Part shown: piece by piece, positions 15,349 through 24,098 of the stretch
Position numbering within the stretch: the first letter of the stretch is position 1
Layout of the letters: the number at the start of each line of letters is the position of its first letter
Source of the DNA: Candidatus Eubacterium faecigallinarum
GTDB taxonomy: Bacteria > Bacillota > Clostridia > Oscillospirales > Acutalibacteraceae
Reading direction: 5' to 3'
Length of the DNA: 33,945 bases
Assembly (NCBI GenBank): GCA_019115455.1
Contig: DXDN01000022.1
Span: forward strand, 1 to 33,945
Notes under the pieces: model-generated
What the model saw: the letters and a program-made list of their open reading frames with translations, nothing else
What the model was told of the DNA's origin: nothing
Databases searched by the model: none
Program-made: the position numbers and the translations under genes

Positions 15349-16059
15349 TTATTTTTTCATAGCGTTATAAGATACCATTACGGCGTCATCGCTTATGTTG
15401 CAGCCGAATTCATAAAGCGGTACCTTGGCAAATATCTGCTCCAGCACGTCAAAAAGCCTGTCCATTCTCTCGGCATTAAGCTTGCGTACTGTCTGGGAAA
15501 ATATATTGAACACCGCCTTGCCGGTATCCGCCTTTCTTATCCAGTTCTCCTCGCTTCTCTCAAGGAAGCATATCCCTGCCAGCTCGGCAATCTCCGGCGA
15601 GGAGTAGTCATATTTTCCGCTCCAGGGAGTACCGCAGGCATAAACCTTGTCGCCTATAAGTCTAATAGCCGGCTTGTCGTCATTGAGCATATGAGCCCTG
15701 TCGCCGAAATGCTTAAGCCAAAGCTGAGTATGGGTTGACTTGCCGGTACCGCTGTCGGCAGAAAACGCATACGCGACGCCGTCCAAAACAATGCACGAGG
15801 AGTGAAGCAGTATGCCGTTAAATCTGAGAAGCTCAGTATAAAAATCCGAGCCGGTCAGCATATATTCCCAGTCATCCTGGACAAGTTCCGGGTGCTCCTC
15901 CATTGCCCTGAGCACTCTTTTTTCATCCACATCTATGACAATATCAATGTGCTGATTTTCGTCCTGATTATCGGCAAGATACGGCTGAGCCTGCTTTTTC
16001 GTCCTGCCCTTTGGGTTTATCATATTTACTTTAAGTCCTGCGATATCGTATATAGGCAT
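15349..16059 (-). CDS. HprK-like P-loop protein
   Basis: The 236-residue protein has a P-loop SADSGTGKST (residues 100-109), a paired-acid motif LNDDKPAI (125-132) and GTPWSGKY (143-150). These resemble the catalytic core of HPr kinase/phosphorylase and the PEP-carboxykinase-like fold. It lacks the N-terminal HprK domain; residues 1-80 are unassigned. Such orphan HprK-like proteins are often misannotated as PEP carboxykinase. The substrate is unknown, and no PqqD-like or peptide-modification gene sits next to it. AAGG precedes the ATG. It is a single-gene unit with its own promoter and terminator. Confidence 0.8.
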   Translation of the reverse strand: MPIYDIAGLKVNMINPKGRTKKQAQPYLADNQDENQHIDIVIDVDEKRVLRAMEEHPELVQDDWEYMLTGSDFYTELLRFNGILLHSSCIVLDGVAYAFSADSGTGKSTHTQLWLKHFGDRAHMLNDDKPAIRLIGDKVYACGTPWSGKYDYSSPEIAELAGICFLERSEENWIRKADTGKAVFNIFSQTVRKLNAERMDRLFDVLEQIFAKVPLYEFGCNISDDAVMVSYNAMKK

Positions 16060-16117
16060 AAATTTATCCTTGAAATAAAATATTTAGGCAGTGTGTGATT
16101 TATCTGCTTTAATTTTT

Positions 16118-16146
16118 AGTATAAACCATATAATAGCTTTTAGCAA
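16118..16146 (-). promoter_or_regulatory. Promoter of HprK-like gene
   Basis: On the minus strand TTGCTA (16141-16146), 17 nt and TATACT (16118-16123). Confidence 0.55.
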
Positions 16147-16190
16147 GTGGCATTTGCAGTCTATGTAAAAATTAACCTGTGCCTTGAATA

Positions 16191-16231
16191 TTGACAAAAG
16201 CGAACATTTGGTCTATAATGAACATATGTTC
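16191..16231 (+). promoter_or_regulatory. SOS-controlled promoter of dinB with two LexA boxes
   Basis: TTGACA (16191-16196), a 17-nt spacer and TATAAT (16214-16219) form a consensus sigma-A promoter. A perfect Gram-positive LexA/DinR box, GAACATATGTTC (16220-16231), touches the -10 box. A second, one-mismatch copy, GAACATTTGGTC (16202-16213), fills the spacer. LexA bound here would block RNA polymerase, so dinB should be induced by DNA damage. Confidence 0.85.
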
Positions 16232-16254
16232 GATATGTTGAGGAAGTGATACTA

Positions 16255-17484
16255 ATGGAACGGGAGATACTGCACGTGGACTGCAACAAATTTTACGCCA
16301 GTGTGGAGTGTTATCTGCATCCGCAGCTAAGGGACAAGCCTGTCGCCGTGGGCGGAAGCGAGCAGTCACGCCACGGAATCATCCTGACAAAAAACGAAAT
16401 AGCCTCAAAATACGGTCTGGTAGTGGGCGAGCCTCTTTGGAAGGCAAGGCAAAAATGCCCTGACCTTATTATAGTTCCGCCGAATTTCCCGGTATATATT
16501 GAGTTTTCAGGTAAGGTAAGAAAAATTCTTGAGGATTACACAGACCTCATTGAACCGTTCGGGCTGGACGAATCCTGGATAGACGTAACAGGCGACTGGA
16601 AAAAATCCGGCTATGCCATTGCTCAGGAAATACGTCAAAGAGTAAAAAATGAAGTCGGAATTACTGTAAGCATAGGACTCAGCTTTAACAAAATATTTGC
16701 AAAGCTCGGCTCCGACTACAAAAAGCCCGACGCTGTAACCGTGATAAGCAGGGATAATTACAAGGATATCGTATGGAATCTTCCCTGCAGCGACCTGCTC
16801 ATGATAGGCAGAGCCACCACAAAAAAGCTGAATTATTACGGCATATACACAATAGGCGACGTGGCAATGGCTGACGACAGGTTTATGAAAAATCTTCTGG
16901 GAAAAAACGGACAGATGCTCCAGCGCTTTGCCAGGGGGCAGGACACGTCACCCGTAAGGCATATGTCCCTTTCAAGGGACATAAAAAGCATAGGAAATTC
17001 CACCACAACCCCCAGAGATTTGAAAAACGATGAGGATGTAAAAATTATATTTACCGTTTTAGCAGAGAGCGTGTCACGGCGAATGAGAAAACACGGAGTA
17101 AAGGGCGTTACGCTGACAATTTCCGTGAGGGACTGCAAGCTAAACACTTTTACACGCCAGTGCACAATGCAGGCGCCCACCAACGTAAGCGCTGAACTTA
17201 TAAAAAATGCCCTGGCGCTTTTCTCAGCAAACTACAACTGGGAAAATCCTATCAGGAGCCTGGGACTGAGCGTAACAGATTTTGATTTTGACGGCATACT
17301 GCAATATGACATATCAGGCTCAGTGGAAAAGAGAGAAAAACTTGAACGTCTGGAAACCGCCGTCGACAAACTAAAGGACAGATACGGAAACTATTGTATC
17401 CAGAAAGCCACCGCCCTCTTTGATGAAAAACTTTCTCATTTTAATCCCTTTGAGGAGCACACAATTCATCCCGTCTGTATTTAA
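16255..17484 (+). CDS. dinB: DNA polymerase IV (Y-family)
   Basis: The 409-residue translesion polymerase has the N-terminal catalytic motif HVDCNKFYASVE (metal ligand Asp9, steric-gate Tyr14) and PFGLDESWIDV (Asp105, Glu106). The thumb region includes the helix-hairpin-helix-like LPCSDLLMIGRATTKKL. The little-finger domain occupies about 240-350. The longer frame starts at a GTG at 16246, but AGGAAG lies 8 nt before the ATG at 16255, so I use that. It is a single gene behind two LexA boxes. I do not see a clear clamp-binding peptide at the C-terminus. Confidence 0.95.
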   Translation: MEREILHVDCNKFYASVECYLHPQLRDKPVAVGGSEQSRHGIILTKNEIASKYGLVVGEPLWKARQKCPDLIIVPPNFPVYIEFSGKVRKILEDYTDLIEPFGLDESWIDVTGDWKKSGYAIAQEIRQRVKNEVGITVSIGLSFNKIFAKLGSDYKKPDAVTVISRDNYKDIVWNLPCSDLLMIGRATTKKLNYYGIYTIGDVAMADDRFMKNLLGKNGQMLQRFARGQDTSPVRHMSLSRDIKSIGNSTTTPRDLKNDEDVKIIFTVLAESVSRRMRKHGVKGVTLTISVRDCKLNTFTRQCTMQAPTNVSAELIKNALALFSANYNWENPIRSLGLSVTDFDFDGILQYDISGSVEKREKLERLETAVDKLKDRYGNYCIQKATALFDEKLSHFNPFEEHTIHPVCI

Positions 17485-17539
17485 TCGATTAATCAAATTC
17501 GCATATACAAATCATATCAGGCATATTGAATATACAAAA

Positions 17540-17568
17540 AAGCTGAGCGCACCCAGTACGCTCAGCTT
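17540..17568. terminator. Bidirectional terminator between dinB and tam
   Basis: A 10-bp stem (17540-17549 with 17559-17568). The T-run is good only on the minus strand, so it serves mainly the methyltransferase gene. Confidence 0.75.
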
Positions 17569-17581
17569 CACGTTATCGGCG

Positions 17582-18352
17582 TTATTTTATTGCCGTAAAA
17601 AACAAACGGCTGAAACGAAAAATAACCTCTCCGTTTCCCTGCGTCGGATATTCTTCTTTAATCCGTGCAAGAACATCCTGCTCAAACTCGTTTTTATCGG
17701 CATCGTCAAGTTTCTCAAGATAAGGTCTTAATCCTGTTGCCCTGTACCACTCAATAATACTTTCCTGCGACGGAAGTCTGTGAAAATAAACCGTTTTCCA
17801 AATTGAAAAATCGGAGGAAATATCTGAAAGCAGATTAAAATATTCCTCCTCTGCGAGATTGTAAAAATTTCTTTTATTACAGAATTTATCTTTCCATTTA
17901 TCACTTTTCACAATATTCTCCACGATATGATTAATAGGCATTTCAGCTTGATTGGGCACCTGCACAGCCAAGACTCCGCCGAGATTAAGAACGCCCATCA
18001 TATTTTTCAAAAGAACGTTATGATTCGGTACCCACTGAATACAGGCATTTGAAAACACTATGTCAAATTTTCCTGTCAATTTATCAAAATCTTTTGTTGC
18101 GTCAAAAAGAATAAAATCAATATCCGGATAATCCTTTTTTGCCTTTTCAATCATGTTAGGTGAAAAATCAGCTCCGATAATATTAGCATCAGGGTAACGC
18201 CCTTTTAAAACAGCAGTGCTGTTACCCGGACCGCAGCCTATATCAATAATATTTTTCGGATCGTCAAAAGTAATTCTGTTTAAAAGATCAATTGACGGCT
18301 GAGTACGCTCTTTTTTAAATTTTAAATAATTTTGCGGATTCCAGTCACTCAT
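17582..18352 (-). CDS. tam: Trans-aconitate 2-methyltransferase-like SAM methyltransferase
   Basis: The 256-residue protein closely follows Tam. The N-terminus is MSDWNPQNYLKF, the SAM motif I is IIDIGCGPGNSTAVL (35-49), and then come IQWVPNH, GGVLAVQVPNQ, HRLPSQESIIEWYRATGLRP and the C-terminal EEYPTQGNGEVIFRFSRLF. Tam methylates trans-aconitate, an inhibitory by-product of the TCA cycle, using S-adenosylmethionine. Length matches the family. It lies after leuB, but a terminator separates them, so it may depend on read-through or its own weak promoter. Its link to leucine synthesis, which has an isomerase that works on similar acids, is only suggestive. Confidence 0.85.
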   Translation of the reverse strand: MSDWNPQNYLKFKKERTQPSIDLLNRITFDDPKNIIDIGCGPGNSTAVLKGRYPDANIIGADFSPNMIEKAKKDYPDIDFILFDATKDFDKLTGKFDIVFSNACIQWVPNHNVLLKNMMGVLNLGGVLAVQVPNQAEMPINHIVENIVKSDKWKDKFCNKRNFYNLAEEEYFNLLSDISSDFSIWKTVYFHRLPSQESIIEWYRATGLRPYLEKLDDADKNEFEQDVLARIKEEYPTQGNGEVIFRFSRLFFTAIK

Positions 18353-18373
18353 ACCATTACACTCCTAAAATAA

Positions 18374-18411
18374 AAAGTCAGCCTAAAATCGCAATGATTC
18401 CGGCTGACTTT
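18374..18411 (-). terminator. Terminator of leuAB operon
   Basis: A 10-bp stem (18374-18383 with 18402-18411) has an 18-nt loop and a T-rich run on the minus strand. It lies 9 nt after the leuB stop. Confidence 0.75.
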
Positions 18412-18419
18412 GATTTTTA

Positions 18420-19490
18420 TTATAATAATGATGCAACCATATCGCCCATCTGCGATGTGTTGACAGTCTCAAGACCCTCCTGAGCAATATCAGGCGTTCT
18501 GACCTTGGTCAGCGCCTCGTCCACTGCTTTTTCAATGGCATCAGCCGCCTGAGCTTCGCCGAAAGAATAACGCAGCATCATTGCTCCTGAAAGAATCGTA
18601 GCAAGCGGATTTGCCTTTCCCTGGCCGGCGATATCGGGGGCCGAACCGTGAATAGGCTCATACATGCCGAAAGTTCCCTCTGCCAGCGAAGCAGAAGCCA
18701 GCATGCCGATGGAACCGGAAATCATTGAAGCCTCGTCAGACAAAATATCGCCGAAAATATTTGATGTTACTATTGTGTCAAACTGATTGGGATTGCGCAC
18801 AAGCTGCATTGCGCAGTTGTCAACATACATATATGATATCTCAACCTCAGGATAATCCTTGCCGACCTCTTCCATAACCTTTCTCCAAAGTTTGGAAGAA
18901 TCAAGAACATTCGCCTTGTCAACGCAGGTCAGTTTCTTGCCGCGCTTCATTGCGTACTCAAAGCCAGCCTTGACAATTCGCTTAATCTCGGGATAAGTGT
19001 ATCTCTCCGTATCGTAAGCGCCAACAACGCCGTTTTCCTCATACGTTCCTCTGTCGCCGAAATAGATACCTCCGGTGAGTTCACGTACAATAAGGATATC
19101 CAGATTATCACCGATAATCTCGGACTTCAGCGGCGAAGCGTCCTTAAGCGGGGCAAAAATCTTTGCCGGACGGAGATTAGCAAAAAGTCCCAGAGATTCA
19201 CGAATGGCAAGCAATCCCTTTTCAGGTCTGATTTCGCTTGGAAGAGTATCCCATTTAGGTCCGCCGACAGCGCCCAGAAGAACTGCATCGGAAGCCTTAC
19301 AAGCCTCCTCGGTCTCCTTTGGATAAGGAACTCCGGCAACGTCTATAGCTGCGCCGCCTAAAAGCTGATAATTGTAATCAAAGGAAAATCCAAACTTCTC
19401 CCCTGCCTTATCAAGCACCTTGATACATTCGTCTACGATTTCAGGGCCGATTCCATCGCCCTTTAAAACAGTAATTTTATATGTGTTCAT
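18420..19490 (-). CDS. leuB: 3-isopropylmalate dehydrogenase
   Basis: The 356-residue protein catalyses the NAD-dependent oxidation and decarboxylation of 3-isopropylmalate in leucine synthesis. It has the nucleotide-side motif [14 protein letters not shown] (8-21), the substrate loop [13 protein letters not shown], and the metal-binding signature [20 protein letters not shown] with [10 protein letters not shown] further on. GGAGG lies before the ATG. It follows leuA by 55 nt in the same operon. The leuCD isomerase genes are not in the window, although they often sit between leuA and leuB. Confidence 0.97.
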   Translation of the reverse strand: MNTYKITVLKGDGIGPEIVDECIKVLDKAGEKFGFSFDYNYQLLGGAAIDVAGVPYPKETEEACKASDAVLLGAVGGPKWDTLPSEIRPEKGLLAIRESLGLFANLRPAKIFAPLKDASPLKSEIIGDNLDILIVRELTGGIYFGDRGTYEENGVVGAYDTERYTYPEIKRIVKAGFEYAMKRGKKLTCVDKANVLDSSKLWRKVMEEVGKDYPEVEISYMYVDNCAMQLVRNPNQFDTIVTSNIFGDILSDEASMISGSIGMLASASLAEGTFGMYEPIHGSAPDIAGQGKANPLATILSGAMMLRYSFGEAQAADAIEKAVDEALTKVRTPDIAQEGLETVNTSQMGDMVASLL

Positions 19491-19545
19491 ATCTGTCCTC
19501 CGAAAGCGCCCCTGCGGGTGCCGTAATATGTTTTTTTATATTAAA

Positions 19546-21282
19546 TCAGCAAACGTCAAAGATACCGGGCATGGTGTTGTCACGCATAGTATCTTTCTGG
19601 TCACGGTTAATGGCACATACGATGCCTTTCATTGAAGCATAGCTGATGTTGTGGCTTACTCCGATACCGAAAACGTCTTTGCCCTGCGGGTTTTTTAGGT
19701 GGATATAGCTGATAGCCTTTGAGTCACTGCCGACTGCTATTGCGTGCTCGCTGTAGTCAACAAATTCATAATCCGTAATACCCACTGCCTGTATCGCTGA
19801 GAAGAATGCGCTGATAGGACCTGCGCCCTTTCCCTCGATTTTCACCGCTTCGTTGTCCTTATACTTGATTTCGCCGGTGAAATGAACAGAGGTAAGATAA
19901 TCGCCCTCGTTCTTCTCCTCGCTTATCTTGTAGTTAAGAAGCTTATACGGTCCGCAAACATTCCTGTATTCTTTCTGGAACAGGTCGAATACCTCGGAGG
20001 GATGAAGCTCCTTGCCCTTTTCGTCACAGGCTTTCTGAACAACAGCGCCGAATTCAACATGCATTGCCTTCGGCATATTAATGCCGTAATCATTTGCAAG
20101 GATGTAAGCCGTTCCGCCCTTGCCACTCTGGGAATTAATACGAATAATCGGCTCATACTCACGTCCGACATCGGCTGGGTCGATAGGAAGATACGGAACC
20201 TCCCACATATCCGTGCCGCTTTCTTTCATATATATCTTGCCCTTGTTGATAGCGTCCTGATGTGAACCGGAAAAAGCGGTGAACACAAGCTCTCCGGCAT
20301 ATGGATGACGGGGCTCAACTTTCATCTTTGTAGTTCTTTCGTAAATTTCCTTAATCTTATTAATATCATGGAAGTCAAGTTTCGGGTCAACTCCCTGAGT
20401 CCACATATTCAGAGCAAGCGTTACGATGTCAACATTGCCCGTTCTTTCACCGTTTCCGAAAAGCGTGCCTTCAATTCTGTCAGCGCCTGCAAGCAGAGCA
20501 AGCTCGGCGGCGGCAACTCCCGTGCCTCTGTCGTTATGAGGATGCAGAGAAATTATGGCTGCGTCACGGTTTGGCAAATGGCGGCAGAAATATTCAATCT
20601 GGTCGGCATAGCCGTTTGGCGTTGATCCTTCAACGGTGGACGGAAGATTGAGAATAATCGGGTCTTCCTTGGTGATATGGAGTTCCTCCATTACCTGACG
20701 GCAGATTTCTACAGCGTTATCCATTTCTGTTCCGCTAAAGCTTTCCGGGCTGTATTCAAAGCGTATATGAGTCTCAGGATTTTCTTTCTTCTGCTCCTGA
20801 GTCAGCTCATAAATAAGCTTTGCTCCGTTTACTGCAATATCTATTACGCCCTGCATATCCGTCTTAAACACTACTTTACGCTGAAGTGTAGAAGTTGAGT
20901 TATAGAAATGAACGATTACGTTCTTAGCTCCCTTGATTGCCTCAAAGGTTTTTTTGATAAGGTGAGGTCTTGCCTGAACAAGCACCTGAATGGTAACGTC
21001 GTCAGGAATATATCCGCCGTCAATCAGCGTACGCAAAATCTCATATTCCGTCTCGCTGGCTGACGGGAAGCCCACCTCTATTTCCTTTACACCGATATTG
21101 ACAAGAGTGGTGAAAAGCTCCAGCTTCTCCTGGAGGTTCATCGGGTCAACAAGCGCCTGATTGCCGTCACGCAGGTCAACTGAGCACCAAATCGGCGCCT
21201 TGGTTATAGTTTTGTCAGGCCAGGTGCGGTCCGGAATGTTTATCGGCTTGAAGCCGACATATTTTTCATACCCTTTTTTCAT
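19546..21282 (-). CDS. leuA: 2-isopropylmalate synthase (long, yeast-type)
   Basis: The 578-residue enzyme condenses acetyl-CoA with 2-ketoisovalerate, the first step of leucine synthesis. It begins MKKGYEKYVGF and has the TIM-barrel active-site motif SVDLRDGNQALVDPM and the metal motif LHPHNDRGTGVAAAELA, typical of the long LeuA branch (TIGR00970-like). The C-terminal part (about 450-578) is the LeuA dimer domain that binds leucine for feedback inhibition. A longer frame to 21375 runs into the T-box terminator and is not used; AAGGAG precedes the ATG at 21282. It is controlled by a T-box and feeds leuB. Confidence 0.96.
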   Translation of the reverse strand: MKKGYEKYVGFKPINIPDRTWPDKTITKAPIWCSVDLRDGNQALVDPMNLQEKLELFTTLVNIGVKEIEVGFPSASETEYEILRTLIDGGYIPDDVTIQVLVQARPHLIKKTFEAIKGAKNVIVHFYNSTSTLQRKVVFKTDMQGVIDIAVNGAKLIYELTQEQKKENPETHIRFEYSPESFSGTEMDNAVEICRQVMEELHITKEDPIILNLPSTVEGSTPNGYADQIEYFCRHLPNRDAAIISLHPHNDRGTGVAAAELALLAGADRIEGTLFGNGERTGNVDIVTLALNMWTQGVDPKLDFHDINKIKEIYERTTKMKVEPRHPYAGELVFTAFSGSHQDAINKGKIYMKESGTDMWEVPYLPIDPADVGREYEPIIRINSQSGKGGTAYILANDYGINMPKAMHVEFGAVVQKACDEKGKELHPSEVFDLFQKEYRNVCGPYKLLNYKISEEKNEGDYLTSVHFTGEIKYKDNEAVKIEGKGAGPISAFFSAIQAVGITDYEFVDYSEHAIAVGSDSKAISYIHLKNPQGKDVFGIGVSHNISYASMKGIVCAINRDQKDTMRDNTMPGIFDVC

Positions 21283-21304
21283 AAGAATCAGTCTCCTTTC
21301 AGTT

Positions 21305-21560
21305 TTGCACAGGAGCAAAAAATAAGCCCCTATACAGTAGTATTGTATAGGGACGTAATATCTACGTGGTACCACCCTACTTCAGCAGAAGAATCTGCCC
21401 TTTAGCATCAATCAATGCCTTTGCCTGTAACGCAGCAACACGGCTGTTCCTATTGATTTCTATTCAAAACAGCAACTCCGCAGAGAGCTATACACTTAAT
21501 AACCCGTATTGACTCACACCGACCGTCAACTCTCTTAAACTGAATTATAAAGTCTTTTTC
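21305..21560 (-). promoter_or_regulatory. T-box riboswitch, leucine type, upstream of leuA
   Basis: The minus strand carries the T-box core AGGGTGGTACCACG (21367-21380) and stem I elements AGAGAG and GGTGTGAGT (around 21512-21535). The UGGU within the core would pair with an ACCA tRNA end, as for leucine tRNA. CTC at 21485-21487 lies on the 3' side of stem I and is a plausible leucine specifier. A terminator stem (21328-21336 with 21344-21352) followed by TTATTTTTT ends the leader. Low charged tRNA-Leu should stabilise the antiterminator and allow leuAB transcription. The whole stretch 21283-21672 without a gene is this leader plus its promoter. Confidence 0.9.
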
Positions 21561-21602
21561 TGCTTCATAGTTTTTATTTGGGTACTATTAATTTGTAAGA
21601 AC

Positions 21603-21630
21603 ATTATAACAAATTAAACAAATTTGTCAA
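21603..21630 (-). promoter_or_regulatory. Promoter of leuAB
   Basis: On the minus strand TTGACA (21625-21630), 16 nt and TATAAT (21603-21608), ending about 45 nt before stem I of the T-box. Confidence 0.8.
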
Positions 21631-21672
21631 GAAAAATTACGCCAAACCTTTTTCTCAGGCATAAATGCGCAG

Positions 21673-22317
21673 TTAAAGCAGTGAATAACCGTAGCCGTTA
21701 GCTATTGCGTCCACCTTTTCGCCTGCCTTGCAGTGGGGGCAGTCATGGGGAGCATACGCTTCGTAGCCGGGAACGTCCTCCCTGGTGAAAATTGAATTTA
21801 TTTCAACACCGTCTATGCTGTCAATTGCTGAGAAAATGGCTGTTACTCCGGCAACCGTTCCGCCGTAATAAGCAACGCTTTCCATTGCTCTTTCCACAGT
21901 TTTACCGCTGGTGATACAGGAAATAAGCACAAGAACATTCTTGCCTCTGATTAGCTTTTTCAGATTGTCACGGAAAATAATATTGCCCGCTGCGTCATAT
22001 TCCGGACCGAGGACATAAACATTATTATCCGGGTTCGGATTGAACATACTCGGACGTGACAGCTCGTGAGCAAGATATGCGCCCAGCGCCTGAGTCTCAT
22101 AAAGGCATAGCACTGTGTCCACCGGTATGCTGCGCTCAGTATAATAGCGTGACATAAGCATTGCGGCGTCAACCGAAACATTATGGTTGTGCTTTATGTC
22201 CGATGTACCGATATAATAATTCATATGCGATGACGCGGAAATGAAATGCCCCGGCATTGCGTGGATAAATACTCTTTCATCACTGTGAGAGGTTATTGTA
22301 TAGACAGGTTTATCCAT
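21673..22317 (-). CDS. Phosphoribosyltransferase-like protein, altered PRPP loop
   Basis: The 214-residue protein has a type I phosphoribosyltransferase-like layout resembling orotate phosphoribosyltransferase. It has a predicted strand, VDTVLCLYETQALGAYLA (66-83), and the PRPP-loop position VLVLISCITSGKTVERAMES (128-147). In active enzymes this loop reads with two acidic residues (V-D-D-V-x-T-T-G); here they are Ser and Cys, so catalysis is doubtful. The C-terminus carries CPHC (193-196), perhaps a metal site. AAGGAG precedes the ATG. It stands alone; no pyrimidine genes are nearby. It may be a regulator or an enzyme with a different substrate. Confidence 0.65.
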   Translation of the reverse strand: MDKPVYTITSHSDERVFIHAMPGHFISASSHMNYYIGTSDIKHNHNVSVDAAMLMSRYYTERSIPVDTVLCLYETQALGAYLAHELSRPSMFNPNPDNNVYVLGPEYDAAGNIIFRDNLKKLIRGKNVLVLISCITSGKTVERAMESVAYYGGTVAGVTAIFSAIDSIDGVEINSIFTREDVPGYEAYAPHDCPHCKAGEKVDAIANGYGYSLL

Positions 22318-22347
22318 AAGAGCAGCTCCTTACTATTTATTATATTA

Positions 22348-22376
22348 ATTTTACATTAGATTCTATATTTTTTCAA
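22348..22376 (-). promoter_or_regulatory. Promoter of PRTase-like gene
   Basis: On the minus strand TTGAAA (22371-22376), 17 nt and TAAAAT (22348-22353). Confidence 0.5.
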
Positions 22377-22426
22377 CCGAGGGGGATATAAAAAATATTA
22401 TCAATAATTTGTGAAAAATAAACAAC

Positions 22427-22453
22427 GGCGGACGTTTATATAAAACGTCCGCC
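22427..22453 (-). terminator. Terminator of GH43 gene
   Basis: An 11-bp GC-rich stem (22427-22437 with 22443-22453) is followed on the minus strand by GTTGTTTATTTTT. Confidence 0.85.
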
Positions 22454-22489
22454 TGAGCTGTTATAACTTGTTTATATTATACCTAATTA

Positions 22490-23431
22490 TTATACCTTAT
22501 CCTCGTATCTTTCTGCGGTAATTATTCCGTCATTGACATTAAGCTTGCAGATACGGGCGTTTCTGCGGTCGCCTGTAAGACCGTCATCATCAATATCCCT
22601 GGCATGATATACCGCATACCACTGGTCCTTATATTTTATCATTGAGTGGTGACCTGTGCCCTCTTCAAATTCGTTTGCCTTGAGCACAGGAGCATAGGTG
22701 TTGTCGTCAGGATATTTTTCAAATTTTATCTTAGTAAGGTCAGTTTCATCTGTCTTTGCCCTGGCATAGCCAATATAGTAAGACGGCTGCAAATAGCAGT
22801 TGCCGGAATACATAAGATACTGCCAGTCGCCCTCTTTGAAATAAAACGCGCCCTCGATGGTGTGCCAGTTAACGCCCTTCTTGTATCTGTCTTTCATATA
22901 TACATCCTCGTCAAGAGTAGGAACAATAAGGGTTACGGGCTTACCCTCGGCAGTCCATGGGTCAAGAAGTCTGTCAACGACTATATATGTACCCGGTCTG
23001 TCGCCGTCAAAGCGGTTTGTGGAATAGAAAATGAACAGTCCGTTTTCGTTCTTAACAACATGAGAGTCAATGGAAAAAGGATGAAGAAGCTGCTTTGCGT
23101 TTTCAAATGGACCTAACGGACTTTTGCTGCTGGCAACATGCATAGTCTGTCTGTGTCCGCCCTCGTCGGGAGTATCTCCGTAAAACTCAAAGGAACAGTA
23201 CATATAGTAAGTTCCGTCAATTTCTATAACACACGGTGCCCAGAAATCCTCCACGTCGGGATATGTAAATACTTTTCCGTAAAAATTCCATTCACCGAAG
23301 AGGTCATCGGCATAGTAAGCATAAACGCCGTCTGATCCAGTAGTATAAATATAAAATTTTCCGTTGCTCTCAAAAATATACGGGTCAGCCTGACCGATAT
23401 AATTCTCCTTGTCGATTTTTAAAAGATGCAT
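22490..23431 (-). CDS. Glycoside hydrolase family 43 protein
   Basis: The 313-residue protein is a five-bladed beta-propeller glycosidase, likely acting on arabinose- or xylose-containing chains. The three catalytic acids fit GH43: Asp16 in GQADPYIF (base), Asp122 in SIDSHVV (pKa modulator) and Glu193 in HTIEGAFYF (acid). DFWAPCVIEIDGTYYMY and EEGTGHHSM are further family segments. There is no signal peptide, so it should act in the cytoplasm on imported oligosaccharides. It stands alone between its own promoter and terminator. Specificity (arabinofuranosidase or xylosidase) is not readable from sequence alone. Confidence 0.9.
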   Translation of the reverse strand: MHLLKIDKENYIGQADPYIFESNGKFYIYTTGSDGVYAYYADDLFGEWNFYGKVFTYPDVEDFWAPCVIEIDGTYYMYCSFEFYGDTPDEGGHRQTMHVASSKSPLGPFENAKQLLHPFSIDSHVVKNENGLFIFYSTNRFDGDRPGTYIVVDRLLDPWTAEGKPVTLIVPTLDEDVYMKDRYKKGVNWHTIEGAFYFKEGDWQYLMYSGNCYLQPSYYIGYARAKTDETDLTKIKFEKYPDDNTYAPVLKANEFEEGTGHHSMIKYKDQWYAVYHARDIDDDGLTGDRRNARICKLNVNDGIITAERYEDKV

Positions 23432-23472
23432 AATATTTCACCTGCGCCTGTAATTTGCTTTTCAGCGGCAGT

Positions 23473-23501
23473 ATTATACAATATGTACGTCGCCAATACA
23501 A
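23473..23501 (-). promoter_or_regulatory. Promoter of GH43 gene
   Basis: On the minus strand TTGTAT (23496-23501), 17 nt and TATAAT (23473-23478). Confidence 0.55.
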
Positions 23502-23536
23502 TAGGAAATTTAAAAATAAATAAAATTTTAATATAC

Positions 23537-24073
23537 TTATTTCACAAATCTTTTTAATCTGTTTGTAAGCACTGCGGCAAGGACTACTTTAACAGCGTCA
23601 GGGATAAGAAACGGGAAAACGCACGTAGCAAGCGCAGAAGAAAATGAAACTTTATAGGCAATAACAAACCAAATTGTTCCGAAAACATAGCAAACAATTA
23701 CTCCCAACGCCATAAAAACAATATTTTTCCATATTTTAGCTCCTGCCCTGTCGGCGCCAATCCCTGCAATAAAGGCAGTAAATATAAAGCCTATAATATA
23801 ACCTCCGGTTGGTCCTGAAACTGCTGAAATACCGCTGCCGAATCCCGTAAACACCGGCAGGCCTATAATTCCCAAAAGAACGTAAATTACAGTAGCAAGC
23901 GTTGCCCTCCTGCATCCCAGCAATCCTCCTGCAAGGCAAACCCCTAAAGTCTGTAAAGTTACCGAAACGGTAAGCGGAATAGCAATCCATGCACATACGG
24001 CAATCAATGCCGCAAACAATCCTATATATACAAGATCAATGGTTTTAAATTTTTTCGTACTTTTCTGTGTCAT
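23537..24073 (-). CDS. bioY: Biotin ECF transporter substrate-binding subunit BioY
   Basis: The 178-residue membrane protein has about six hydrophobic segments. It has the BioY marks VSVTLQTLGVCLAGGLLG (35-52), IIGLPVFTGFGSG and ISAVSGPTGGYIIGF, and ends in a basic tail. It captures biotin and works with the shared ECF module (EcfT and two ATPases), which is not encoded here. No biotin synthesis genes are nearby, which suggests uptake matters. Transcription is probably repressed by BirA at the operator just upstream. I saw no strong terminator after it. Confidence 0.93.
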   Translation of the reverse strand: MTQKSTKKFKTIDLVYIGLFAALIAVCAWIAIPLTVSVTLQTLGVCLAGGLLGCRRATLATVIYVLLGIIGLPVFTGFGSGISAVSGPTGGYIIGFIFTAFIAGIGADRAGAKIWKNIVFMALGVIVCYVFGTIWFVIAYKVSFSSALATCVFPFLIPDAVKVVLAAVLTNRLKRFVK

Positions 24074-24098
24074 ATCCGCAATCTCCTTTTTTTGAAAG

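Noticed and set aside
21283-21375. N-terminal extension of LeuA
   Set aside because: It would translate the T-box antiterminator and terminator; the ATG at 21282 has AAGGAG and matches the family start.
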